A stretch of 64,000 nucleotides of DNA from Viola odorata (lineage: Eukaryota; Streptophyta; Magnoliopsida; Malpighiales; Violaceae): positions 32,289,475 through 32,353,474 of the forward strand of contig OY829545.1 in the NCBI GenBank assembly GCA_963691705.1, written 5' to 3'. The notes beneath the pieces are model-generated. The model did not search any database and was not told the DNA's origin. It saw nothing but the letters and a program-made list of their open reading frames with translations. This document shows, piece by piece, positions 43,823 to 55,282 of the stretch (position 1 is the stretch's first letter; every line of letters begins with the position of its first letter). The translations under genes were made by a program, and so were the position numbers.

Positions 43823-44252
43823 CGAGACAACAGTAGTGAGACTTACCTGAGAGTCTCTCTAGCATCTGGTCGATAAAAGGGAGGGGGAAGTGATCCTTCC
43901 TGGTTGCTAAGTTGAGCTTGCGGTAGTCAATGCAAACTCTCCAACCGTTTTGCACTCGTGTAGGCACCAACTGTCCTTCGCTATTCTCCATAACCTTGAT
44001 CCCGGTCTTCTTAGGAGCCACCTGCACAGGACTCACCCACGAATTGTCAGAAATAGGGTATATTACTCCAGTATCTAAGAGTTTCAATACCTCCTTTTTA
44101 ACTACATCCATCATAGGTGGGTTAAGCCTCCTTTGTGGCTGCCATACGGTCTTATAGTCCTCCTCCAAATGGATCTTATGCGTGTAGATGGCAGGGGAGA
44201 TCCCTTTGATGTCAGCTATCGTCCAGCCTATAGCTCCTTTATTGTCCTTCAA
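43812..44252 (-). pseudogene. pol: Athila reverse transcriptase, N-terminal part (element C)
   Basis: Reads IGWTIADIKGISPAIYTHKI, RRLNPPMMDVVKKEVLKLLD, NGWRVCIDYRKLN and PFIDQMLERLSGKSHYCCLDG. It then breaks off and runs directly into RNase H sequence (FGPDCEAAF), so the palm with the YSGFHQI and FMDD motifs is deleted. D shows what is missing. Confidence 0.85.
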
Positions 44253-44704
44253 AACTCACAAAAGTCTCTCTTCCTCCACCTTGGACAGCTTGTTCGATAT
44301 GATCACTGGCAGGCTTTCCCCCAAGCCGAAGAAAGAGTACTTTAGGTGACTAGGTAAAGTCTTCAATTCTAGGTCTGGGGCCTGCAAAACAGAAGGGACA
44401 GGAGCATTATTAGTTCTCAGCAGATCTAAAGTTTTAGGAATATTTACCACCTATTTGGCTACATCTAGCTCAAACACAACTTCTTCGATCTCCTCTCTAA
44501 CTTCCACTTTCTTATCCAATTCGTCCAACTTGACAAAATCTTACTCCTGGTAAGAACATAGTTCAAAGGGTTAGTATTCTCAAGCTCATAAATATCCTCA
44601 TCATCCAAATCAACATGATTAACAAAATTAACACAATGCAAATCCTCATGATAGCTCATAGCATCATACATGTTAAAAGATATAATTTCACCCATAAATT
44701 CCAA
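44253..44704 (-). pseudogene. pol: Athila linker between protease and RT (element C)
   Basis: Two minus frames (44704-44465, 44450-44256). The second reads APDLELKTLPSHLKYSFFGL and SLPVIISNKLSKVEEERLL, matching ALELKPLSSHLKYAYLGL in D. This conserved Athila stretch marks the entry to RT. Confidence 0.8.
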
Positions 44705-45160
44705 GGTTAAACATCCTCCAAAAATGTCAATTTTAGCTCAGGAAAATCTCAAGAAAGGTCTACCTAACAAAATTTCAGTTGATTTAGAAGTGTGTTCATT
44801 TTCCATGTCAACCATATAAAAATCTGTAGGAAATACAAAGTTGTTTACTTGAACTAACACGTCTTCAATTACCCCTACATGATAAATAATATACCTATCA
44901 GCTACCTTACGAAATAAATCTAAAATAGTCTTTTCTTCCCTCACCTTTTGTCAGACCTTTCAAGGAAGGGAAGAGGAATTACCTGTTCCTTCTTGGGCAG
45001 TATTGGTTCTAGAGTAGGATTTACCTTGGTTAATTTTTCAGAAAATACCTTCGCCTCTGATTCGAACTGGTCTGGTAGTGGTACTGCGGATGGCTTCTTC
45101 CTCAGGCCTGGGGTAAGGGTTGTTCTATCTGGAATTTCAGTTTCGCTCCTTAACGCTAGC
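44705..45160 (-). pseudogene. pol: Athila protease remnant without active site (element C)
   Basis: Minus strand reads the Gag-PR linker (KEQVIPLPFLERSDKR, near 45000-44950), then a jump from FRKV straight to VGVIEDVLVQVNNFVFPTDF and STEILLGRPFL. Compared with D, the stretch with the catalytic DLxA motif is deleted. A frameshift lies at about 44945. Confidence 0.75.
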
Positions 45161-45162
45161 TA

Positions 45163-46540
45163 GACCAGTGAGCAGTTTCTCGCCCCCGATACCTCTGCAT
45201 CAATTCTTAATCGAAAGCCAAAGAGAAGAATCTTCAAAGATCCGCACGGGATTCCATGCATTTCCAGAAGATGTAAGGCGCGCCAGAGATCCCAGAATAT
45301 TCCCTTAAAGGACATGAGTTGTCACACTCTCCTAGGCTCCCTCTCTCTCCCCTTAGCTATTTTGTCCTCTAGCGAGTTGTAGGCCTATATATGCTTAGTT
45401 TTAGGGTTTTTGTAAGGGGAGGAGATTAATACATCACTCCATCTTTTACCCTAGTTTGTAGGGATTGTTCTCTTGGTTTTTGGGAGCAGCCGCCGGTTTA
45501 TAAAGGATCAAGCTTTTCTCCTTAGAATTATTAATTCATCCTTCGGTTTCTTCTAAACCCTTTCCTTTTATCTTCCTTTATTACATGACATTTATTATCT
45601 ACTATTTATATATATTTATAAGTAGCTAAATTTCCTTATCTTAGCAAAGGGTGTTTCAAGGTTGTAAGGATTAGTTAAGAGGCCTAAACGTGTTTAATAC
45701 ATCTTTACCATTGTATTCTTCTGCTTGTCACTTTCCTGTCACTTTCACTTGGGAATGTTAAGGGCTTGATCAACTTTTAGTGTTTCTTTGTGATTATTGT
45801 CATCTTAGTGGTAATAACTGATGTGAGGCCATTAAGAGTAGTAGGCACCTAGAGGGGAGAGGTTACTACAGTCTGATCTCACCAATCTAGGGCATTTGAA
45901 CGATTAGGATTGCGACGCGAGCTTGACAAACTGAGAAGTCGTGCCCTAGATATGTCTTACCTCCGCTTCATGGGCGTTTTGAGTATTTCCTCCCCACATT
46001 CGTGCCTGTGGGATGACGAAACGTTAAGGCTACCTCATAAGTGGAAACGGGGGGTAGCTTCTATCTACGAAGGTAAGTAGGGGGTGTTGAGTGGAAACTA
46101 GGCCCCTATAGCATATCTATGGTGTAGAGATAGAAAATCCTTGTGTCGATGATTGACTAGCCCTGGAAACAACCCGAGAACACTCCTTGCTAAGATCCTT
46201 TCTTATCTGAATCTTTATTTGCCTTTACTAAATCTCCTTATTTTCGTGATCTTGACACTGTTTTGATATCTTGCCTCCGATTGTGTTTTACTTTCGTGCC
46301 CTTGATAACTGCTTTAATCATTTATCTTGTTAGCTCCTAAATCTGCGTTGATTAATTATATTAATCAACATAAACTCTCCCCAGTGTTACTTTTATTTTT
46401 GGTTGCATTTACCCTCTGTTATACATCTAAACTAACTTGTTATTCCTTCAATCGCTGTGGTTTGACCCTGTCTTGCCCTTTATACATTTATTTGTGCATT
46501 TAGGCATCAGAAAAATATTAGTATATTTGAGTGACGATCA
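45163..46540 (+). repeat. 5' LTR of element D, 5'-truncated
   Basis: Aligns from about base 205 of the element 1 LTR to its end, finishing GTGACGATCA. A TATATATGC sequence near 45386 matches the TATATAAG position in the other LTR. The missing start abuts element C. Confidence 0.85.
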
Positions 46541-46545
46541 AATTT

Positions 46546-46563
46546 TGGCGTCGTTGCCAGGGA
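46546..46563 (+). promoter_or_regulatory. Primer binding site of element D (tRNA-Asp type)
   Basis: TGGCGTCGTTGCCAGGGA, 5 bases behind the LTR end. Athila elements use a site complementary to the 3' end of tRNA-Asp (TGGCGCCGTTGCCGGGGA); this copy differs at two bases. Confidence 0.8.
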
Positions 46564-46567
46564 TTGA

Positions 46568-48238
46568 ATGGTACTAATTTTCTTTTTTACTTGTATGACT
46601 AGGAGATCTGCACCAGATCTACTCCCTCTAGATCTCGAATTGACCAGAACAGAAAGAGGACTTCGGAGGCAAGCCAGAGGACCTTCCGCCCAGCGTAGAA
46701 GAATCCCTCATCCTGCCCTCGAAAGACAACCTTCCAATCTGGCCGACCCAGACTGTCAGTTTTACCAAGACCTAGCCTACCTTCATCGAGGTCTCGAAAA
46801 CCCACCAGCCGCCTTCTTTGATATTCTAGCTATCGAAAACCAGGATAATCATGTGCATCCTGAAGACCCACCGCCACCTCCTCCAAACCAGCAGTCCATT
46901 GACCACCTCAATGCAGCCCCCAACATGTCGAGCAGTTGCATTGTTTGGCCCGTTGTCCCTCATGATTGGACCCTCAAATCTGCCGTTATGTATCATCTAC
47001 CTACCTTACGAGGTGTTCCTAAAGAAAGTGGACTTCGTCACCTTCAATAGCTCCATTCCATTTGCAAGGCCATGAAACCTCCCAATGTCAGCATCGAGCA
47101 AGCAAAGCTATGCGCTTTTATGTGGTCTCTCAAGGATGATGCCCTCGACTGGTATTCTGACCTTCCGCCAAGATCCATCCACTCTTGGGCGCAGATGTCT
47201 AAAATCTTCACCGAGAAGTATTATCCCACATCTATAGCCAACACCACGCGCAAGCAACTCGTGTCCATTATCCAGAGGAAAGAAGAAGATCTCGCCCAGT
47301 ATTATGAAAGATTTCTGAAAATGTAGTCCATGTGCCCCTCGCATAACCTTAGCGAGCATGCCCTTATTCAGTACTTTTGTGAAGGCCTTAAGGCTCACGA
47401 CCGGGCTCTGCTCAACACTGCCGCTAGTGGTTCCCTCACTGCCCTCACACCTGCTGCTGCCAAGGCCACCATAGAACTCATGGCCAAGAATGCTACATCT
47501 GAAGTTGGTAACAGTAGCGGCCAAGATGTCCAAGTTGCAGCATTGCAGAATCAGCTGACCGCCCTTACAGGGCTATTTCAAAATTTTGTGGTAGTACAAT
47601 CTACACCAGTCAAAGCCTGTCAAATCTGTAACTTTGTGGACCACCCCACGAATGCATGCACCCATATTCCAGATGAGATCCAAGTGAACGTTGCTGGCTA
47701 GTACAATCAGGCCCCTTACGGCTAAAACTATAACCAGGGCTGGAAATAGTAGAATCCAGGATGGGTTCCAAATCCACAGCCATTGGGCCCTAGCCAACAA
47801 CAGCATCCTTACGGAAATCATCTCCCTCCTCTCAGACCCCGACCCACGTATAATTAGTATCAACGCCAACCTCCACAAGATCAAACGTTCATCGTGCCCC
47901 CGATCACCGCACCACCTTCTAATCCCGAACAACAAAAGGAGATCGAGAAACTTCGAAAACAAATGAGTACCATGATGGTGGAGATGAAGGAACTGAAGAA
48001 TCAAGAGAGATTTCCACCTCAAGCCGAAACCAATCCAAAGCACAACATTTGTGCCATGACTCTACGAAGTGGAACGACCTTGACACCTCCGACACATCAT
48101 GCCCCTGATATTGAAAACTCTCCAGAGTCTGAACTCAAGCCGAAACCCAGAGCAAAAATCCTGAAAGTACCCAGGCTCATCGAGGTCCTAGAAGACAGAG
48201 TCCGCTCCCAGAGGTTCATTGAGGAATGATCTTAACCC
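46568..48238 (+). pseudogene. gag: Athila gag (element D)
   Basis: ATG at 46568 or, more like relatives, at 46595 (MTRRSAPDLL). One frame carries stops at 47048, 47324, 47699 and several at 47720-47870. Gag core near 47100-47330 (WSLKDDALDWYSDLPPRSIH; FTEKYYP); a zinc knuckle CQICNFVDHPTNAC near 47617-47660; the Athila hallmark CAMTLRSG near 48050. Ends at a TGA near 48228. Confidence 0.88.
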
Positions 48239-49420
48239 ACCCGAATTCACCCAAGAATACATTAACAAGATTCTCGAGCCTCCGTTCCCCTAAAGATTGA
48301 TCAAGTCCAAGAAAGAAATAGAAGACAGTGAGATATTCAACATGTTCAGCAAAGTGGTTGTCAACATCCCGCTCCTGCAAGCAGTCAAGAATGTGCCTCG
48401 CTATGCCAAGTTCCTAAAATAGTTATGCACGAACAAGTGTAAATTGGCCGGTGTTAACAAGATCAGTGTAGGGGCGAATGCTTCTACCCACATCTAGAGG
48501 AAGATCCCTCCGAAGTGCAAGGACCAAGGAATGTTCATCATTCCCTCTCGAATTGGTACCGTCGACATCGGGAAGGCCATGTGCGATTTGGAGGCAGGCA
48601 TTAATGTCATGCCCTTGATCATCTATAACAGTCTTGGGCTCGAGCCTCTACAACCTACCAGTCTTTCCATTCAGCTTGCTGATCATTCTATCATCTACCC
48701 CAAGGGGATCATCATAGATGTTTTGGTCCAAGTGGGAGAATTCCTATTCCCTGCTGATTTTTATGTCATTGCCATGGAGAACGAAGACTCCACCAAGTCA
48801 ACGGATGTACTTCTAGGTCGACCATTTCTGGCCACTGCCCGAGCAAAGATTGATGTTTATGACGCAACCATCTCCGATGGGGAACATGTTGGAGGACATG
48901 CGATACCCTTCGAATTTTCCAGTGTTAACTATATTGATGTGATTGACCCTTCTGTTGAGCAACTTGCTGAACTTCACTCTACTGACCCTTTACAGTTTGC
49001 CCTTGAGAAGAGTCTAACGCCAACTCTTCTAGATGTCGTGGCCTCAAAACTTGCCACACCCCTGAGCTGCATTCTATCATCGCTGCCCTAGAAGAGTGCG
49101 TTGTTGTCCCGTATGAGCCCACAGTGGTGTCTCCCAATTGTCCAGACCATGTCAAGTTGTCTCCATCTATTGATCAGGCTCCAGCCCTCGAACTAAAACC
49201 ATTGTCTTCCCATCTGAAATATGCTTATCTCGGCCTCAATGACTCTCTGCCCATCATCATCTCCAATAAGCTCAATGCTTCTGAAGAGTCTGAGCTGATT
49301 TCCTTGTTGAAGGAATTTAGACAAGCCATAGGTTCGACCATCGCAGACATCAAGGGCTTGTCACCAGCATTATGCACTCATCACATTCACTTGGAAGACG
49401 CCAACAAGACAATATGCTAG
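48239..49420 (+). pseudogene. pol: Athila protease and RT entry (element D)
   Basis: From about 48240 (SKKEIEDSEIFNMFSKVVVN, past TAA/TAG codons) to the aspartic protease 48531-49091. The active site reads DLEAGINVMP instead of the usual DLGAS-type motif, so it is probably inactive. IIIDVLVQVGEFLFPADFYV and DVLLGRPFLATA are intact. After a TAG at 49089-49091, 49124-49420 holds the conserved linker (ALELKPLSSHLKYAYLGL). Confidence 0.85.
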
Positions 49421-50191
49421 CCTCAGCGCAGGTTGAACCCACCCATTATGGAAGTAGTGAGAGAGGTGCTGAAGTTGCTAGATGCGGGCGTTAGCTATCC
49501 CATCTCTGATAGCCCATGGGTCAGTTCGATATAAGTCGTGCCCAAGAAAACTGGTATCACCATTACCATTGGGCAAGATAGTGAACCTATCCCCACCAGA
49601 ATCCAGAATGGGTGGCGAGTCTGCATTGATTATCGCCGATTGAACGCTGCCACCCGAAAAGATCATTTTTCCCTCCCCTTCATAGATCAGATGTTGGAAC
49701 GTCTCGTGGGCAAGACTCCCTACTGCTATCTAGATGGATACTCAGGTTTCCATCAAATCCCGGTTGCCACCGAAGACCAAGAGAAGACTACCTTCACGTG
49801 CCCTTTTGGTACATTTGCCTACAGACATATGCCCTTCGGCTTGTGTAATACCCCCGCCACCTTTCAACGTTGCATGGTGAGCATCTTTTCTGAATTGGTC
49901 GAAGATAGTATCGAGGTCTTTATGGATGACTTCACGGTTTATGGCAACTCAATTTCGAAATGTATGAGCAAATTGAAGAAATGTTTAGAGCGTTGCATCG
50001 AGACCAATCTTGTCCTGAATTTTGAGAAATGCCACTTCATGGTGGATCGAGGCCTCGTTCTGGGTCATATCATCTCGGCCAAGGGAATTGAAGTTGACAA
50101 GGCCAAGATTGAAGTGATTGAATCCTTACCTTACCCAGCCTGTGTTCGTGATGTGCGATCTTTTCTAGGGCATGCCGGCTTTTATAGACGA
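49421..50191 (+). pseudogene. pol: Athila reverse transcriptase (element D)
   Basis: PQRRLNPPIMEVVREVLKLL (past a TAG near 49418), then 49538-50191 open: NGWRVCIDYRRLNAATRKDH, YLDGYSGFHQIPV, MPFGLCNTPATFQRCM, the catalytic FMDD near 49920, GHIISAKGIEVDKAKI, and SFLGHAGFYRR where E is inserted. The best preserved Athila RT in the window. Confidence 0.9.
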
Positions 50192-50688
50192 TGATAACTA
50201 TAGACGTAACTTCAGGGGCATTTTTGTCCTTATACCCCACGTTAAGGTCGGAACACTGTAGCTCGCCAACATGGCTGCCGCCTATTGCCCCACATAACGA
50301 TGAACCCTAGGATGGTCGACATCAGCGCGCGCACGCGCGGGGGGGGGGGTCTCACACGTTATCCAGTCACACTCACGGTGTTATCCCATCCCAGGGAAGA
50401 CATGACGTCACTTGAGGTACCTGGGCATTATCTTCCCTAGATAACGCCCACCCCCTAGAAATAACACCCATATTTTGCCTATAAATACCCCACCATTCAA
50501 GACAAAAGGTAAGCCTATGATCGCTAGTCGAACCCCTGCCATTTGGAACAGCCATACTGACTTAAGCTTCGGAGTGTTTACGCTGGAGACACCCTCCGGC
50601 GCTTTGCAGGTACACCGGACGGTGAGCACAGAGATTCCGAAAGGCCATTTTCCTCACCTACCCTTCTTCAGAACCCCGAATATTATCA
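50192..50688 (+). repeat. 5' LTR of element E
   Basis: 497 bp, TGATAACTATAGACG to GAATATTATCA. TGACGTCA at 50403-50410 and TATA box TATAAATA at 50480-50487. Alternating CG followed by 11 G at about 50324-50349 replaces the simple G run of B. Confidence 0.9.
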
Positions 50689-50774
50689 AACTGGTGCTTT
50701 CATTGAGAGCTTTGGTTCGATTAAGTGAGCATCCTTAATAGCCAAACTCTATCTTTTCTGGAAATTAGAGTATC

Positions 50775-52778
50775 ATGGCTTCTGATTCAGAATCTACACC
50801 TCCTCAATCCCATGGTATTCTTTTTGCTTCTCGTAGAGAACTTTTTCCTTCTACTTTTGTCAATGTTTTTACCACAGTACAAGGAACTCCTTCTGGGCAA
50901 ACGGATTTTCTTTTTGGGCCAATGACGGGAACATCCTTCCCCCAGATGAGCATTCCACCTTCCCAAATGGTAGGATCTAGCTATTCCACTCCCCCTCCAA
51001 TGGGATCTGTAATGGATAACGTGAATAATCTTTGGGCAAACTCTTTGTCAGCTTTGCGTGCCCAAGTGGACCAGTTGACTGCATTAGCCACAGGACCGAC
51101 TCCCAATGCTCCAGGATCTGTTGTTTCTCCTCATTTGATATTCACTTTCACCCCGTCTATTGTTACCGATCGGCCGTTATCGCCTCGGCAATAGGGAGCA
51201 CCCCGTTGACCTTGCCCGCTACAACAGCCCCTGCCAACTTTATGCAACTCGCACATGGGCGAGTAGAACCCTCCGCGCAGCACATGCGAGAAATCCACGT
51301 TTCCCAAGAGGAACAATGGCATGATGAGTACAGAGATCATTGGGATGGCAGGCGAGAAGAAATGGTTAGGGATGTATCCCAGACGCAGTGAACGATCGAG
51401 TAGCAGAAGATATCGAACCCGTTCACCAAGGAGTCGTAGCCCATCCCCCAGGCGACATCATGCACCCGATCCTAGAGACCAGAGGCACCATAGGGAAATT
51501 TTTCCTCCCCGTCGTCCTCGTGAAATCCTTGATGATACCTCAGGTCATCCGTTCAGCTATCGTATAAGACATCACAGAGTCAGTCGGCACGTGAAACTCC
51601 CCTCGGAGTCGTATGACGGCACTAAGGATCCCATCTCTCACCTTAACAAGGTGAAAGACTTTGCACAGTTCCAAACTCACAGCGATATTTGTTATGAAAC
51701 TATTAGGAGTCGCGCGACTTTGGTTTGAAGGACTCCCTGCCAGATCCATAGACAGTTTTTCACAGTTGGAAGCCAAGTTTCGAAGTTGGTTTAGCACGGC
51801 CGTTCCCATTAGGAAGTCCGCAGCAACCTTGTTTAACATACACCGAGGACTTGAGGAATCTCTGAAAGAGTTCCTTGGACGTTTTGATATGGAGATGTCG
51901 TTAACGCCAGGTGTCACCATTGATTTTGCTGTGGAAGCCTTAACGCGAAACTGTTGTTATGGAAAATTACGGGACACGTTAATGGTGGACCCTTCAGCGA
52001 CTTTGGACGCACTAAGGCTGAAGGCTCATAATTACGCAAGGATGGAGGAAGAGGAACACAGGGATAACATTCAAAATGTGCCGCAAAACGCACCCCATGT
52101 GTCTGGAGCACTTACCGGCACGGCCCTTGACGCTCGCGTCATTCACGATTACGCCCAGTGAAAAGATCACATCCCAAGAGCCTCGAACCGTCAAAGAGGC
52201 AACTCTTCAAGGGGAAGATCCAGCAACTTCCCCGCTCAGCGACAGGCAGACCCGCCCAAGGGCCGAGTTTATGACCCTGATCTCCCTTCGCTCATACTCC
52301 TAAGAGCAGAAATGCTAGCAATCGTTCTACAGCAAAATCTACCTATTCGTTATCCAGCCCCTGTGAAACCTGGGGTGATAATGGGAGGAAGGGAGAACGC
52401 TTTTTGTAAGTTTCATAAAGTGAAGGGACACTCCACTGACGTATGCAGGGAGTTAAAATTGGCGATAGAGCGTCTAGTGGAAGAAGGATATCTCAGAGAA
52501 TTCACCACCAAGGCAAGAGAAGAAGCCAGGAATAACCCGACAAATAGGGCCCTAGATAGTAGACAAGCGCCCCCTCATACGGAGAGAGACGATGCCACCT
52601 CTAGTGGGAGAGTCAAGGAGACACTGACAATCCATGACGATGACATTCCCATCATCAACATCATAGCAAGAGGGACGCCATACCTCGACGAGCCTGTAAC
52701 GTTAACTCCCGCTACAGGAGACAAGCGAAAAAGAGAAGGTACGTTAATAAAAAGTGAAGCGATAAGTGTGTTAGACCG
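50775..52778 (+). pseudogene. gag: Tat gag (element E)
   Basis: MASDSESTPPQSHGILF start, open to a TAG at 51192-51194. A frame change follows, then the Arg/Ser-rich part (SERSSSRRYRTRSPRSRSPS, near 51384). A small deletion near 51685 (relative to B, in SDEALCQIFVM) shifts the frame. The gag core 51690-52161 (RSWFSTAVPIRKSAATLF) follows. A TGA at 52159-52161 precedes the zinc-knuckle-like CKFHKVKGHSTDVC near 52405-52446. The last part shifts frame near 52780. Confidence 0.87.
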
Positions 52779-54927
52779 ATGGTGTTATCCTTCTCTAAGA
52801 AAGACGAGAAGGGCATCATTTTTCCACATAATGATGTGTTAGTAGTCACACCCGTCATCGGCAATCATGGAGTCAAAAGAACCCTCGTCGATAACGGAAG
52901 TGCGGTAAATTTATTTTCATTGGAGGCTTATAACCTCATGAAGCGTCCCGACAGTGAGTTGACACCTTGCAAAAAGCCGATAATCAGGGTGGATGGAGTT
53001 CCTATCCCAGTGACTGGAGTCACTTTACTGCCTGTGTATTTTAGAGAAGACACGTCCAAAAGGTCGGAGGAATTGTTATTCTTGGTCGTGGATCTTACCT
53101 TGCCCTTTAACGCCATACTTGGACGTCCGTTTCTTAATCATTTTGGTGCAACGATAACCCAAAAGCACTTGAGGTTAAAGTATCCCTCATGGGATGGAGT
53201 GGTCACAGTTAAAGGCGATCAGAAGCTGGCAGCCGAGTGCTACCTGCTCATGACTCAAAAGAGTTGTGACAGTTATGTGTGCGTGACGGTGGATCCCTTC
53301 GAGCAGAAAGACAAAAACCGTACCCAGCCAGTGGATAAAATGGTGCCCGTCCTCGTTAATGGGGTCAGGGAGGCAAATTTCTTAGTTAGCGAGAAGCTAA
53401 TCCCCGAAGAAAACGCACAGTTAGCCCGATTGCTAAACAAATGTAGAGGAGAATTCGCCTAGAAACCCGCAGATATGCCCGGTATCTCATGTGAAGTAGC
53501 AAAATATCGACTTAACATTCATCGATATGCCTGGTATCTCACGATCCCAGCGTCAAACAGATCCAGCAAAAGCGACGAGCATTTTCTGTAGAAAAAGCAA
53601 CAGTCATCAACAAGGAGGTATCAAAACTCCTAGATGCGGGTTTCATTCAAGAAGTGCAATATCCAACTTGGTTAGCTAACCCTGTCCTTGTTCCAAAACC
53701 TAACGGAGAGTGGCGCATGTGTATTGACTTCACTGATCTAAATGACGTTTGCCCTAAGGATTGTTACCCGCTCCCTTGAATCGACCAGTTAGTCAACCAG
53801 ACTGCCGTGTATGCTTATTTGAGCTCCTTAGATGCCAACTCCGGATACCATCAAATTCCCATGGCCGTCAAAGTCGAAGAAAAGACCGCCTTCATAACCC
53901 TGAAAGCCACTTACTGCTACACGGCGATGCCGTTTCGACTGAAAAATGCTGGAGCAACTTTTCAGCGTATGGCAAACAAGGTGTTCGAGAAACAAATCGG
54001 GAAGAAAGTAGAGGCTTACGTGGATGATATATTGGTTAAGAGTCGAAGCTTTGAGGACCATTTGGCAGATTTGGAAGAGATTTTCAATGTGATGAGAGAA
54101 TACAAGATGAAATTGAACCCCCGTAAACGCATGTTCGCATTCCAAACGGGTAAGTTCTTGGGTTATGTGGTCAGCCAGAAAGGCATCCAACCAAACCCGT
54201 CAAAGATCAAAGCTATCCATGGAATGATACCCCCCCCCCCGAACTGTCAAAGAAGTACAAAGACTCACAGGGCGCGTTATCGCTCTAGGGCGTTTCATTT
54301 CCAAACAAGGTGAAAGATGTCTACCCTTTTTTAAGGTTATACGTCAAAAGGCTCCTTTTGGATGGACAAAGGAATGTGAAGAGGCGTTTACGAGCCTAAA
54401 AGCCTATCTTTCATCTGATCTGGTGTTAACAAGACCAGAGTAGGGCGATACCCTATACCTGTACCTTGGTGTTGTCGATGAAGTGGTTAGTATTGTCCTT
54501 GTGCGAGACGACAACCATGCCCACCACCCAGTGTACTTGAAAGATGCTGAGCTGCGGTATGCTCGCATTAAGAAAATAGTGTTTGCACTAATATAGGCCA
54601 CATGGAAAATGGACAGATATTTCCAGGCCCAACCCGTCATCGTGCTCACAGACCAACCTTTGAGAAGGATTTTCAGGAAACCTGAGTCTTCAGGAAGAAT
54701 GATAATTTGGGCCATCGAACTCGAACAATATGGGCTATAGTACAAAGCCCGACCATCCATTAAAGCCCAAGTTCTAGTAGATTTTATAGCCGAGTGCACG
54801 TTCACGCAGGATCCATTTACGGACTTACCTGAAGAAGAAAAAGATGACTTAGATCTCCCATTCCCTGAAACCTACACTGACCTGTGGGTTGTCCATGCGG
54901 ATGGAGCCGGGATCCTAGTAACTGGAG
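52779..54927 (+). pseudogene. pol: Tat protease, RT and RNase H (element E)
   Basis: Protease with intact DNGSAVNLF and ILGRPFLNHF (52779-53462). The TAG at 53460-53462 is the same as in B. Just behind it GATATGCC(T/C)GGTATCTCA occurs twice (53472, 53523), a small tandem duplication that shifts frame. RT 53540-54313: YVDD near 54022-54033; MPFGL has become MPFRL. A C run at 54232-54241 shifts frame. RNase H continues with stops (54441, 54594, 54738) to LWVVHADGAG, the first motif of the second RNase H, where the element ends. Confidence 0.88.
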
Positions 54928-55282
54928 CCGAAATTTGTGAAATTTTATCTTCAAACTTTGTAGCATTAAATTTAAATTAAACTCTCACTATAGATAGAAG
55001 AATTCTCTTCAGTTGTAAGCACGCAACGAAATATCACTTGTACTAAAATCTCTCAAAGAAATAAAGCATAACAGTTTCTCTTTGTTTTTTTTTTAATAAG
55101 CAGAAGATTTTATTAAACCATTAGAAAGATGGAAGAAAAGAAGAGGGAGAAAGAATATACAAATGAGTCACTTCCTTAGCAAAGAAAGCAACGAAACCAA
55201 ACAAGAGGAACCAACACCCTGAACAAAAACACTCAGACTTGAGTTACAGAGCAGTTTCTCTTTGTAAGTTTTCTCTTTCAAA
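54928..55282 (+). other. Pararetrovirus leader region, with LINE insertion
   Basis: A/T-rich non-coding sequence from the junction with element E to the first ORF. No tRNA-Met primer site was recognised, so the genome start is probably not included. The 166-base LINE piece (55086-55251) splits it. Confidence 0.55.
55086..55251 (-). mobile_element. 5'-truncated L1-type LINE, 166 bp, minus strand
   Basis: Starts on the plus strand with a T run (the poly(A) tail in antisense) followed by AATAAGCAGAAGATTTTATT, the LINE 3' end. Flanked by an exact 14-bp target duplication, cagtttctctttgt (55072-55085 and 55252-55265). The 3' end matches the larger LINE at 58998. Confidence 0.88.

Larger units (their letters stand above)
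41060..45160 (-). mobile_element. Athila-lineage retrotransposon, minus strand, internally deleted (element C)
   Basis: Right to left: Gag-PR linker and protease remnant, PR-RT linker, RT (cut), RNase H, integrase with a PPR fragment inside, integrase C-terminus cut at about 41060. No LTR of its own is visible. Its left edge meets the truncated antisense end of B and its right edge meets the truncated LTR of D. Confidence 0.85.
45163..50191 (+). mobile_element. Athila-lineage retrotransposon, 5' part (element D)
   Basis: 5' LTR lacking its first 200 bases or so (45163-46540), primer site, gag, protease and RT up to GHAGFYRR, where Tat element E is inserted (50192). The remainder of pol is not found beyond E in this window. 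Confidence 0.88.
50192..54927 (+). mobile_element. Tat-lineage retrotransposon, 3'-truncated (element E)
   Basis: 5' LTR (50192-50688), gag and pol to the second RNase H, then an abrupt change to pararetrovirus sequence near 54928. The five bases before the LTR (50187-50191, gacga) would be the target duplication; its partner is lost. Close to element B. Confidence 0.9.

Noticed and set aside
5562..46540. Athila LTRs at 5562 and 45163 as a pair
   Set aside because: The first is preceded by a 3' ORF and a purine tract (3' LTR) and the second is followed by a primer site (5' LTR); in this order they cannot belong to one element.
31574..50688. LTRs at 31574 and 50192 as the two ends of one element
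   Set aside because: The LTR at 50192 is followed by its own primer site and gag and preceded by Athila RT, so it is the 5' LTR of a separate element E.
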